Shown here: in pieces, positions 28,289-36,096 of the stretch
How the letters are laid out: the number at the start of each line of letters is the position of its first letter
Position numbering within the stretch: position 1 is the stretch's first letter
DNA from: Actinopolymorpha rutila
GTDB taxonomy: Bacteria; Actinomycetota; Actinomycetes; Propionibacteriales; Actinopolymorphaceae
Length of the DNA: 64,000 bases
Direction of reading: 5' to 3'
Assembly (NCBI RefSeq): GCF_013407855.1
Contig: NZ_JACBZH010000001.1
Coordinates: 2,604,001 to 2,668,000, forward strand
Notes under the pieces: model-generated
Seen by the model: only the letters and a program-made list of their open reading frames with translations
Databases searched by the model: none
Told to the model about the DNA's origin: nothing
Translations under genes and position numbers: made by a program

Positions 28289-30022
28289 ATGGGCCATGTC
28301 GACGTGGTGAACGTCCGCTACCAACTGCCCGACGGGCGGCCGCTGCTGACCGACGTGAGTTTCCGCGTCGGCGAGGGAGCGAAGGTCGCCCTGGTCGGAG
28401 CGAACGGTTCGGGCAAGACCACCTTGCTCGGCATCGTCGCCGGTGACCTCGAACCCGCCGCCGGTGCGGTGTCCCGCAGCGGCGGCCTCGGGGTGATGCG
28501 CCAGTTCGTCGGCACGGGACGGGGCACGGAGACCGTGCGGGACCTGTTGCTGTCGGTGGCCCAGCCGCGGATCCGGGCCGCGGCGGCCAGGCTGGAGCGC
28601 GCGGAGCTCGCCATGATGGACCGCGACGACGAGCCGACCCAGGTGGCCTACGCCGCCGCCCTCGCGGAGTGGGCCGACGCCGGAGGGTACGACGCCGAGG
28701 TGGTGTGGGACATCTGCTGCACCGAGGCGTTCGGGCTGCCCTACGACCGGGCGTCCTGGCGGCCGGTCACCACCTTGTCCGGCGGCGAGCAGAAGCGGTT
28801 GGTGCTCCAGGCCCTCCTGCGTGGACCCGATCAGGTGCTGGTGCTGGACGAGCCGGACAACTACCTCGACGTACCCAGCAAGCGCTGGCTGGAGGGCCGG
28901 TTGCGGGAGACCGGCAAGACGGTGCTGTTCGTCTCCCACGACCGCGAACTGCTGGCGGCGACCGCCGAGCGGATCGTCACCTTGGAAGGCGGCCGGGACG
29001 GCAACTCCGCCTGGGTTCACGGCGGGGGGTTCCGTTCGTATCACGAGGCTCGCCTGGACCGGCATGCCCGGTTCGACGAGCTCCGGCGCAGGTGGGACGA
29101 GGACCGGGCGAAGCTGCAGACCCTGGTCGACACGCTCCGCGCGGCCAAGTCACCCAAGACGCAGGCGGCAGTGAGCAGGCTGGCGCGGTTCGACGCCGCC
29201 GGACCCCCGCCCGCCCCGCCACGCCGCCAGGACATCCGGATGCGGCTCACCGGCGGGCGTACCGGCGTTCGTGCGCTGACCTGTGAACGCCTGGCGCTGT
29301 CCGGCCTCACGTCGGCGTTCGACCTGGAGGTGTTCTACGGCGAACGGCTAGCGGTGCTCGGCGCCAACGGCACGGGCAAGTCGCACTTCCTGCGGCTGCT
29401 CGCCGGGTGGCCACGTGAGGACGCGGTCGCGCACGAGGGAAGCTGGAAGCTCGGCGCCCGGGTCGTACCCGGCCACTTCTCCCAGACCCACGAGCGACCG
29501 GACCTGACCGGCCGCACTTTGCTGGAGATCCTCTGGGAGGACCACGCGGTCGCGCTCGCGGCGGCCGCACCCGCGCTGAACCGCTACGAGCTGACCGCGG
29601 CCAGGGACCAGCGGTTCGAGACCCTGTCCGGTGGTCAGCAGGCGAGGTTCCAGATCCTGCTTCTGGAGTTCGGGATCCGCCGCGAGGGCGCGCGTACAAC
29701 CGGGCCCGTGTCCGCGCGGTCGTCCGCGGGTACGTCAGGGGGTGCCCCGGCGGCCACTCCCGCGGGCATGGTCAGGGGCAGGCCAGGGGACCCGCCGGTG
29801 GGCACCGACCGCGCGGCCGCCACGATGCTGCTGCTCGACGAGCCGACCGACAACCTCGACGTGGCCTCGGCGGAGGCGCTGGAGTCGGCGATCGGCTCCT
29901 TCGGCGGCACGGTGGTCGCGGTGACCCACGACCGGTGGTTCGCCAGGTCGTTCGACCGGTTCGTCGTGTTCTCCGCCGACGGCACGGTCACCGAGGTGCC
30001 CGAGCCGGTCTGGGATCATTGA
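28289..30022 (+). CDS. ABC-F family ATPase
   Basis: A 577-residue protein with two ABC domains and no membrane segment, typical of ribosome-associated ABC-F factors, some of which give antibiotic protection. Domain 1: Walker A VGANGSGKTT, signature TLSGGEQKRL, Walker B VLVLDEPDNYLD. Domain 2: Walker A LGANGTGKSH (His instead of Thr/Ser), signature TLSGGQQARF, Walker B LLLDEPTDNLD. The linker of about 70 residues (FDELRRRWDEDRAKLQTLVD) is basic. Domain 2 carries an extra stretch of about 45 residues, rich in Gly, Ala, Pro and Arg, between signature and Walker B, which is unusual. ATG 28289 is chosen for homology to the usual N-terminus. Confidence 0.88.
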   Translation: MGHVDVVNVRYQLPDGRPLLTDVSFRVGEGAKVALVGANGSGKTTLLGIVAGDLEPAAGAVSRSGGLGVMRQFVGTGRGTETVRDLLLSVAQPRIRAAAARLERAELAMMDRDDEPTQVAYAAALAEWADAGGYDAEVVWDICCTEAFGLPYDRASWRPVTTLSGGEQKRLVLQALLRGPDQVLVLDEPDNYLDVPSKRWLEGRLRETGKTVLFVSHDRELLAATAERIVTLEGGRDGNSAWVHGGGFRSYHEARLDRHARFDELRRRWDEDRAKLQTLVDTLRAAKSPKTQAAVSRLARFDAAGPPPAPPRRQDIRMRLTGGRTGVRALTCERLALSGLTSAFDLEVFYGERLAVLGANGTGKSHFLRLLAGWPREDAVAHEGSWKLGARVVPGHFSQTHERPDLTGRTLLEILWEDHAVALAAAAPALNRYELTAARDQRFETLSGGQQARFQILLLEFGIRREGARTTGPVSARSSAGTSGGAPAATPAGMVRGRPGDPPVGTDRAAATMLLLDEPTDNLDVASAEALESAIGSFGGTVVAVTHDRWFARSFDRFVVFSADGTVTEVPEPVWDH

Positions 30023-30061
30023 CCGAACGCCCGGTCGCGTGGCCGGTTGAGCCCTGCCGGG

Positions 30062-30090
30062 GCGGGTGCCGGGACCCGGCACCCGCTTTT
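30062..30090 (+). terminator. Rho-independent terminator after the ABC-F gene
   Basis: A perfect 12-bp stem (GCGGGTGCCGGG and its complement, one-base loop centre) followed by TTTT. Confidence 0.88.
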
Positions 30091-30143
30091 CGATAACCTG
30101 CCAAGGCGGGGACACGTAGCGTTCAGGCGGAGGGCAGGACACA

Positions 30144-30596
30144 GTGGCAGAGCAGACGAGCTCGAGCGTCACCATCGCGGCGGAGCCGGCGCAGATCATG
30201 TCCGTCATCGCCGACTTCGAGTCCTATCCGAGCTGGGCGGCGGCGGTGAAGGAGGCGGAGGTCCTCTCCGTCGACGACCGGAGTGGCCGGCCGGAGCGGG
30301 TCCGCTTCGTCCTGAACGCCGGCGCGATCAAGGACGAGTACACCCTCGGCTACACCTGGGACGCCGACCGCGAGGTGCGGTGGACCCTGGTGGAGGGCAA
30401 GGTCGTCAAGGCGATGGACGGCGCCTACACCCTGCGCGACAAGGGCCGCGGCAACACGGAGGTCACCTATCGGCTGGCCGTCGACGTCACGTTCCCGATG
30501 ATCGGCCTGATCAAGCGCAAGGCGGAGAAGGTCATCATCGACACCGCGCTGAAGGAGCTGAAGAAGAAGGTCGAGCAGGGCCAGGACCCACTCTGA
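30144..30596 (+). CDS. SRPBCC-family protein (polyketide cyclase/dehydrase type)
   Basis: A 150-residue START-like protein from GTG 30144 with GGAGG upstream and a probable -10 (TAACCT, 30094). It reads VTIAAEPAQIMSVIADFESY, then PSWAAAVKEAEVL, and ends with KEELKKKVEQG-like basic helix text (ALKELKKKVEQGQDPL). This compact, single-domain protein with a hydrophobic cavity is widespread in actinobacteria (the mycobacterial cyclase/dehydrase group); no ligand or enzyme role is established. It precedes the ROK kinases by about 190 bases and has its own promoter. Confidence 0.85.
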   Translation: MAEQTSSSVTIAAEPAQIMSVIADFESYPSWAAAVKEAEVLSVDDRSGRPERVRFVLNAGAIKDEYTLGYTWDADREVRWTLVEGKVVKAMDGAYTLRDKGRGNTEVTYRLAVDVTFPMIGLIKRKAEKVIIDTALKELKKKVEQGQDPL

Positions 30597-30788
30597 GGTA
30601 GGTCCGGGCCGTTCCGGTGGCCCGGCCCGCGGTAGGCCGACCGGTGACATCGACGGGTTCGGTGCGTGCGTGACCCGATAACCTCTGCCGGAAGCTCGGG
30701 TCCGCTCCTGGTGCCCCGGCCACCCGACGGACCTGCCCGGGAGCATCGCTTCGGCATCAGCAACAGACGGTGAGAGGGGCACACTGGC

Positions 30789-31826
30789 GTGAGTGACGTG
30801 CGCGAGGCCGGTCAGGACAGTCCGGCGAACACGCCGACGGTGGCGAAGGCCGCTTCCGGCGTCGAAGGCTCGTCCGGGCTGACCATCGGAGTGGACGTCG
30901 GCGGCACCAAGATCGCCGCCGGGCTGGTCGACGGCACCGGAAAGATCGTCGCCGAAGGTCGCCGGGAGACCCCCGCCACGAGTCCGCCCGAGATCGTCGC
31001 CGCGATCGTCGAGGTCGTGAAGGAGCTCCGGAGCCGTGCGGAGGGCCGCGAGGTCGAGGCGATCGGGGTCGGCGCCGCCGGCTTCGTCGACGCCAGCCGC
31101 TCCGAGGTGCTGTTCGCGCCCAACCTCGCGTGGCGCAAGGAGCCGTTGAAGGAGGCCGTGCAGGCCCGCACCTCCCTGCCCACCGTGGTGGAGAACGACG
31201 CGAACGCCGCCGCCTGGGCGGAGTTCCAGTTCGGCGGTGGACACGACGTCGACGACATGATCCTGCTCACCGTCGGCACCGGGCTCGGCGGCGGGCTCGT
31301 CCTCAGCGGCGAGCTCTATCGCGGTGCGTTCGGCGTCGGCGGCGAGGTCGGCCACTTCCGGGTCGTTCCCAACGGCCACCTGTGTGGTTGCGGCAACCGT
31401 GGCTGCTGGGAGCAGTACGCCAGCGGTCGCGCTCTGGTGCGGGAGGCCCGCGACTTCGCCCGGTCCAGCCCGTCCCAGGCCGACGCGCTGCTCGAGCTCG
31501 CCGGCGGCAAGGCCGACCGCATCGAGGGCCCGATGGTGACCAAGGCCGCGGCAGCCGGGGACACCGCGGCGACCGAACTCGTCCAGGACCTCGGCCGCTG
31601 GCTCGGTGAGGGCATCGCCACCCTGGCGGCCGTCCTCGACCCGGCCGTCGTGGTCATCGGCGGTGGCGTCTCCGAGGCGGCCGACCTGCTGCTGGAGCCC
31701 GCCCGCAACGGCTTCTGGCGGCAACTCACCGCGCGCGGCCACCGGCCGACCCTGGAGATCCGCCCCGCGGTGCTCGGGAACGAGGCCGGCATCATCGGCG
31801 CGGCCGACCTCGCCCGGCGGCGATGA
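30789..31826 (+). CDS. ROK-family glucokinase 1
   Basis: A 345-residue sugar kinase from GTG 30789. It has the N-terminal ATP loop TIGVDVGGTKIAAGLVD, the substrate/catalytic motif VVENDANAAAWAEFQFGGG, and the ROK zinc site with CGCGNRGCWEQYASG, plus VVIGGGVSEAADL. An N-terminal extension of about 30 residues precedes the kinase. The glucose specificity is inferred from the CGCGNRGCWEQ signature shared with actinobacterial glucokinase. A probable -10 (TAACCT, 30679) lies upstream. Its stop overlaps the start of the next gene (ATGA). Confidence 0.93.
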   Translation: MSDVREAGQDSPANTPTVAKAASGVEGSSGLTIGVDVGGTKIAAGLVDGTGKIVAEGRRETPATSPPEIVAAIVEVVKELRSRAEGREVEAIGVGAAGFVDASRSEVLFAPNLAWRKEPLKEAVQARTSLPTVVENDANAAAWAEFQFGGGHDVDDMILLTVGTGLGGGLVLSGELYRGAFGVGGEVGHFRVVPNGHLCGCGNRGCWEQYASGRALVREARDFARSSPSQADALLELAGGKADRIEGPMVTKAAAAGDTAATELVQDLGRWLGEGIATLAAVLDPAVVVIGGGVSEAADLLLEPARNGFWRQLTARGHRPTLEIRPAVLGNEAGIIGAADLARRR

Positions 31827-32866
31827 TGGCGTTCATCCAGGCGCTGACCGTCGGGGTCGACATCGGCGGGACCAAGGTCGCCGCCGGGGTGGTCGACCCG
31901 GAGGGCAACATCCTCGAACGCGTCCGGCGGGACACGCCGTCGACCAGCCCGCAGGCCACCGAGGACACCATCGCCGACGTGGTGGCGGAGTTGCGGAGCC
32001 GGTACGAGGTGACCGCCGTCGGCATCGGCGCCGCCGGCTGGATCGACGTGACCGGTGCCTCGGTGCTCTTCTCGCCCCACCTGGCGTGGCGGCACGAACC
32101 CCTGCGTGACGCGGTACGCCGCCGGGTCCGGCTGCCGGTGATCATCGAGAACGACGCGAACGCCGCCGCCTGGGCGGAGTGGCGGTTCGGCGCCGGCCAG
32201 GGGGAGAGCCACCTGGTCTGCGTGACGCTCGGCACCGGCATCGGCGGCGCGGTGGTGACCGACGGCGTGATGCTGCGCGGGAAGTACGGCGTGGCGGGGG
32301 AGTTCGGCCACATGACGATCGTTCCCGGCGGACACCGGTGCGAGTGCGGCAACCGCGGCTGCTGGGAGCAGTACGCCAGCGGCAACTCCCTGGTCCGCGA
32401 GGCCCGCGAACTCGCGGCGTCCGGCTCACCGGTGGCGCAGAACCTCCTCGACCGGGTGGGCGGTGACCCGTTGCGGATCACCGGGCCGTCGGTGACCGAG
32501 GCGGCCAAGGACGGTGATCCGGTGGCGGTCGAGCTACTGGAGGAGGTCGGCCGCTGGCTCGGAGTGGGGCTGGCCAACCTCGCCGCTGCGTTCGACCCCG
32601 GCACGTTCGTGGTCGGCGGCGGAGTGTCCGAGGCCGGCGACCTCTTCCTGGCACCGGCGCGGGACACGTTCAAGCGGTCGCTGACCGGGCGTGGCTTCCG
32701 CCCGGAGGCGCAGATCCAGCGCGCGGCTCTGGGCAACGAGGCCGGGCTGGTCGGGGCCGCCGACCTGGCCCGGGAGAACATCCGGCTGTTCCGCCGGCGC
32801 CGTCGTCGCCGCCGCCCCGCGAGTGAGCGACTGCGCGAACGCGTCGACAGGCTGGCCGACATCTAG
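31823..32866 (+). CDS. ROK-family glucokinase 2 (tandem paralogue)
   Basis: A 347-residue kinase starting at ATG 31823 within the stop of its paralogue. The same motifs occur: LTVGVDIGGTKVAAGVVD, VIIENDANAAAWAEWRFGAG, CECGNRGCWEQYASG and FVVGGGVSEAGDL. It differs by an Arg-rich C-terminal tail (RLFRRRRRRRRPASERLRER). The two kinases are alike over their whole length and probably arose by tandem duplication; they may differ in sugar or phosphate-donor preference. A hairpin terminator follows 33 bases later. Confidence 0.93.
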   Translation: MMAFIQALTVGVDIGGTKVAAGVVDPEGNILERVRRDTPSTSPQATEDTIADVVAELRSRYEVTAVGIGAAGWIDVTGASVLFSPHLAWRHEPLRDAVRRRVRLPVIIENDANAAAWAEWRFGAGQGESHLVCVTLGTGIGGAVVTDGVMLRGKYGVAGEFGHMTIVPGGHRCECGNRGCWEQYASGNSLVREARELAASGSPVAQNLLDRVGGDPLRITGPSVTEAAKDGDPVAVELLEEVGRWLGVGLANLAAAFDPGTFVVGGGVSEAGDLFLAPARDTFKRSLTGRGFRPEAQIQRAALGNEAGLVGAADLARENIRLFRRRRRRRRPASERLRERVDRLADI

Positions 32867-32899
32867 GACGCGGCGTCCAGGAGCCAGTCGTAATCGGGG

Positions 32900-32930
32900 G
32901 CGGATTTCCCTGTGTACGCGGGGAATCCGC
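32900..32930 (+). terminator. Terminator after the ROK kinase operon
   Basis: GCGGATTTCCC pairs with GGGGAATCCGC across a 9-base loop (one G-T pair). Confidence 0.7.
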
Positions 32931-32954
32931 GGCCGCGCGGACCCTTCGATCAGT

Positions 32955-33003
32955 GCTCGACCAGCGCTCGGTCTGGGTGAGACGTACTCCACCGCGCCGG
33001 CCC
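32955..33003 (-). pseudogene. Decayed copy of the GntR gene's 3' end
   Basis: The plus strand here (GCTCGACCAGCGCTCG, four diverged bases, GGGTGAG, then CGTACTCCACCGC) matches the 3' end of the intact GntR gene at 36091-36176. The copy lacks 37 bases that lie between two GTGAG direct repeats in the intact gene. Read on the minus strand it still encodes AVEY, the end of the UTRA domain. Homology ends next to the stop of the DUF222/HNH gene at 33006. Confidence 0.6.
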
Positions 33004-33005
33004 TC

Positions 33006-34560
33006 TCAGGGGCGGAGGATTCGTCGTTGCGGGTCGGTCCATTCGGGGGGTACGTATTCGGGGTGGCCGTGGGTGCCCATGCGGACGTGCCAGCCTTTGT
33101 GGTGGACGGTGGTGTGGTGGTAGCGGCAGAGCAGCACCCCGTTGGCGAGGTCTGTGGGTCCGCCATCGTCCCAGGCGGTCATGTGGTGCGTAATACAGCG
33201 CGGTTCTGGAATCTGGCAGCCGGGGAAGTGGCAGTGGCTCCCGTCGCGGATCGCCAGCGCACGCCGTTGATGTTCTTGGAAGAACCGGTCCGAACGGCCC
33301 AGGTCGAGGACTTGCCCGTCTCCGCCGAGGACGACGGGGATGAGGTCGGCCTCGCACGCCAACCTGCGCACGGTCGTGGCGGAGATGGGTTTGCCGTCGG
33401 TGCCGAGGTAGCGGGCTGACCCGCCGCCTCCGCACTTTGGGCAGCCGTCGTGGGGGTCGATGGGGTCAGTGGGATCGATGGCAGCCCCAAGCCCCGCCAC
33501 ACCCTCCTCGGGTTGAGCGTCGTCCTCCGGGTCCGTTCCGGTACGGGGTTCGGGGTCGGTGTTCGGATGTGGGTGCTGCCCGGGTGATCGCGGTGGGGGT
33601 ATCCCGTCCGCGAGTGAGCCGGTGCCGGGTGATCGCCGTTTCGATGGTTGCGGTGTCGTCGATGGTTCCGGCACCGGTGCCCTTCAGCATCGCCTCCAGC
33701 GGGATGGTGACGGCGACCTGTGGTGGTCTGCCGCCGCGGACGGGTGCGGTCGCGGCGGCGGCGAGCAGGCCGAGGGCTTCGGCGAACGCGTCACCGCGGC
33801 GCTGGTCGATCGGCCGCCGGTCCGGCTCGGCACCCTTGACGGGTTCGGCGAGGGGTTCGATGATTTTGCGGAGCAGTTCCATCTCCCACGCCGGCAGGGT
33901 GATGTGCACCGACTCCGACTGCGGGATCCCGTTGGGCACATACCGAAGCGACCGTTTCTGCTCGGCCTTTCGGTCCTTGCGTTCCAGCTCCTCCCGCATC
34001 CGCCGGTCGTACTCCTCCGGCGCGATCCGTTCCAGCAGTTTCTCGCCCAGCACCCGTAGCTCGTCAGGGTTCGCGAACCGGGCCGTCTCGATCAGGAACT
34101 CCTCGGCCCGGTGGCGTTCGTCCAGGCCCACATACTCGGGCAGCTTCTTGATCGCGTCGGCGATCACCTGCGCCTGCCGCACCGACACCACACCAGCAGC
34201 GAGAGCCTCCCCGGTCAACCGCGCCTCATTGTCCAGGTCACGGGCCAGGCCGACGGCCGCGGAGGACTCGTGCTGACTCATCCGCTGAGCCGTCCGCAGA
34301 TACACCGTCGCGTTCGGTGCACCGGTCAACTTGCCGATGTCACAGGCCTCGGCCTGACGCACCAACGCCAACTCCAACGCTTCGAGGCGGGCCTTCCTCG
34401 CCCGCACCTGCGCGATCAGCGAACCAACCTCGCCAGCATCCAGGGAGCCCTTCGGCGTCACCCACGCTGAGTCGAGAGCCGGGTCCAACAGGTCGAGCGC
34501 AGCCCAAACCCGACCAGCGGCACCACCACCAGTCGAAGAACCCCAGTCACTCGAAGACAT
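33006..34560 (-). pseudogene. DUF222/HNH endonuclease (13E12 repeat family), frameshifted
   Basis: Two overlapping minus-strand frames make up one gene. The first (34560 to 33466) has the DUF222 domain: RLEALELALVRQAEACDIGK, then AGVVSVRQAQVIADAIKKLP and FLIETARFANPDELRVLGEK, up to AVTIPLEAMLKGTGAGTIDD. The second (33674 to 33006) supplies the linker, a zinc pair (CPKCGG), ISATTVRRLACEADLIPVVL and the HNH nuclease (HCHFPGCQIPEPRCITHHMT, WDDGG, LCRYHHTTVHHKGW). A shift between 33470 and 33674 separates them, so no full-length protein is made unless a programmed shift occurs. The ATG lies within the target duplication of the neighbouring IS. The family is multicopy in many actinobacteria. Confidence 0.85.
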
Positions 34561-34562
34561 GA
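34555..34562 (+). repeat. Left 8-bp target-site duplication of the ISL3 element
   Basis: AGACATGA, identical to 35995-36002 and directly abutting the left inverted repeat. It contains the reverse complement of the DUF222 start codon. Confidence 0.92.
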
Positions 34563-35994
34563 CCCTCTCCTCAGGTTTGTGTGGGGAGGTTGAGGGTGAT
34601 GCCGCCGAGGCAGAGGTAGATCATGGCGGTGAGGGAGTCTGGGCCTGGGTGTCCGTAGCCGCGGCGTTGGATGACGCGGATTTTGCTGTTGATGCCTTCT
34701 GCTCGTGAGTTGGACAGGCCGAGTTCGACGGCTGCGACGGTTTGGTGGAAGTACTTGGTCAGGCGGGTGGCCAGTTGTTGCATCGCGGGGATCTTGGAGC
34801 GTATCGCGCGGGTGATCCACCTTCTGAGGTAGCGGCGGGCCTGTTCGGGTGGGATGCGGTAGAGGTCTCGTAGTTGTTCTTTGAGGGTCCAGGCCCGGAA
34901 GAGCTGGTAGTTGTGGCGGCGCAGGGCGTTGATCAGGGCGCGGCGTTCGTCGGTGAGGTTCTCAGCGCCAGAGCGCAGCGCTGTCTTCAGCCGCCGCCAC
35001 GCCTTGGCGGGGGCGTTGACCTGCGCCACGGTGGCCGGCCCTGACCGCTTGGCCGGGGTGGCCGGGGTGGGTGGGACGGCTGGGTTGGCCTGGCGGGCTT
35101 TGTCGAGGGCTTCGTTGGCCCATTTGATGACGTGGAAGGGGTCCAGACACACCGTGGCCTGGGGCGCGTTGTCCGCCGCGACGGGCATGTAGATCGGGGA
35201 GCCGTCCATGGTGATCGCGGCCAGTTGTTCGCTGCGGTCAGGGCCCAGGGCGGTGAAGAAGTCTTCGAAGGCTTTGCGGGTGCGGTCCTTGGCCACCCAC
35301 ACCACGCGGCCGGTGTCGTGGTCACAGACGATGGTCAGGTAGTGGTGGCCGCGTTTGTAGGAGATCTCGTCCACCCCGATCCGATACAGCCCGTCCAGCC
35401 GGTCGGTGGGCAGGTGGTCGGCCACCAGCATTCTCACCGCCCGGTCCACCGCTTCCCACGAACACCGCAGCAGCCGGGCCACGCTCGTCTTGTCCATACG
35501 CTGGGCCAGCCAGCCGATCACGTCCTGGAAGTCGCGGGTGTGCCGGGCACCGGGCCGCGCCCACGGCACTGTCTCGGTGCGGATCCCACACGCCGGGCAG
35601 GTGATCCGGGCGATGTCGGCTTCCATCCACACCTTGGTGGACCCGAAGTCCAGGTGGCGCCAGCGGCGGCGGGACAGGTCATAGCGGGCCCGGGTCGAGT
35701 CCCCGCACTCACACCGGTAGCGGCGGCCCCGCCGGCGGCGAAGACCAAGAACGAGACCGTCGGTGGACAACTCCACCGAGCACACCGATGCCCCGGGCAG
35801 ACCCAGAATGCGGTTGAATACCGTGGTGACGCGCACGTGCGTTGCTCCAGACGGTTAAGGATTCGACACCCAGAACCTAAGGGCAACCACGTGCGCGTCT
35901 TCTCATACCCCGCACCGCACCCCACACGCCAACCCAGCCACACCAACCACCCCTCCCGGCCCGGTCACAAACCCACACCAAGCCGAGGAGAGGG
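34563..35994 (-). mobile_element. ISL3-family insertion sequence, 1432 bp, complete
   Basis: The ends are 23-base imperfect inverted repeats with 20 of 23 positions identical. The left end begins CCCTCTCCTCAGG (34563-34585) and the right end, read on the other strand, begins CCCTCTCCTCGGC (35972-35994). Both ends are bounded by the direct repeat AGACATGA (8 bases, typical of ISL3). One transposase gene nearly fills the element; its stop lies inside the left repeat. About 135 bases of AC-rich DNA lie between the transposase start and the right end. The intact gene, ends and target duplication suggest a recent insertion. Confidence 0.93.
34571..35836 (-). CDS. ISL3-family transposase
   Basis: A 421-residue DDE transposase from GTG 35836. 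The N-terminus has a zinc-binding region (YRCECGDSTRARY and ARITCPACGIRTETVPW) and an HTH region (DKTSVARLLRCSWEAVDRAV). The catalytic residues are in GVDEISYKRGHHYLTIV (Asp), CLDPFHVIKWANEALDKAR (Asp) and SNSRAEGINSKIRVIQRRG (Glu). No frameshift or internal stop is seen, so the enzyme is probably active. The last residues (LGGITLNLPTQT) are encoded by the left terminal repeat itself. Confidence 0.96.
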   Translation of the reverse strand: MRVTTVFNRILGLPGASVCSVELSTDGLVLGLRRRRGRRYRCECGDSTRARYDLSRRRWRHLDFGSTKVWMEADIARITCPACGIRTETVPWARPGARHTRDFQDVIGWLAQRMDKTSVARLLRCSWEAVDRAVRMLVADHLPTDRLDGLYRIGVDEISYKRGHHYLTIVCDHDTGRVVWVAKDRTRKAFEDFFTALGPDRSEQLAAITMDGSPIYMPVAADNAPQATVCLDPFHVIKWANEALDKARQANPAVPPTPATPAKRSGPATVAQVNAPAKAWRRLKTALRSGAENLTDERRALINALRRHNYQLFRAWTLKEQLRDLYRIPPEQARRYLRRWITRAIRSKIPAMQQLATRLTKYFHQTVAAVELGLSNSRAEGINSKIRVIQRRGYGHPGPDSLTAMIYLCLGGITLNLPTQT

Positions 35995-36002
35995 AGACAT
36001 GA
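35995..36002 (+). repeat. Right 8-bp target-site duplication of the ISL3 element
   Basis: AGACATGA, the same octamer as at 34555-34562. Beyond it (36003-36096) lies the displaced upstream region of the DUF222 gene, in which I see no further gene. Confidence 0.92.
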
Positions 36003-36096
36003 TCGAATGCTATCGGCCACTACCGACAACCTCCTTGTTCACAAGGGGTAGTCGACACGAGGGGCGGCGAACGGCGGGCTTTCGCCCGGCGCTCGA

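Noticed and set aside
36003..36096. A short plus-strand peptide starting MIECYRPLPTTS after the IS
   Set aside because: The apparent ribosome site is only the mirror image of the IS terminal repeat and the ATG is part of the target duplication; this stretch is the former leader of the DUF222 gene.
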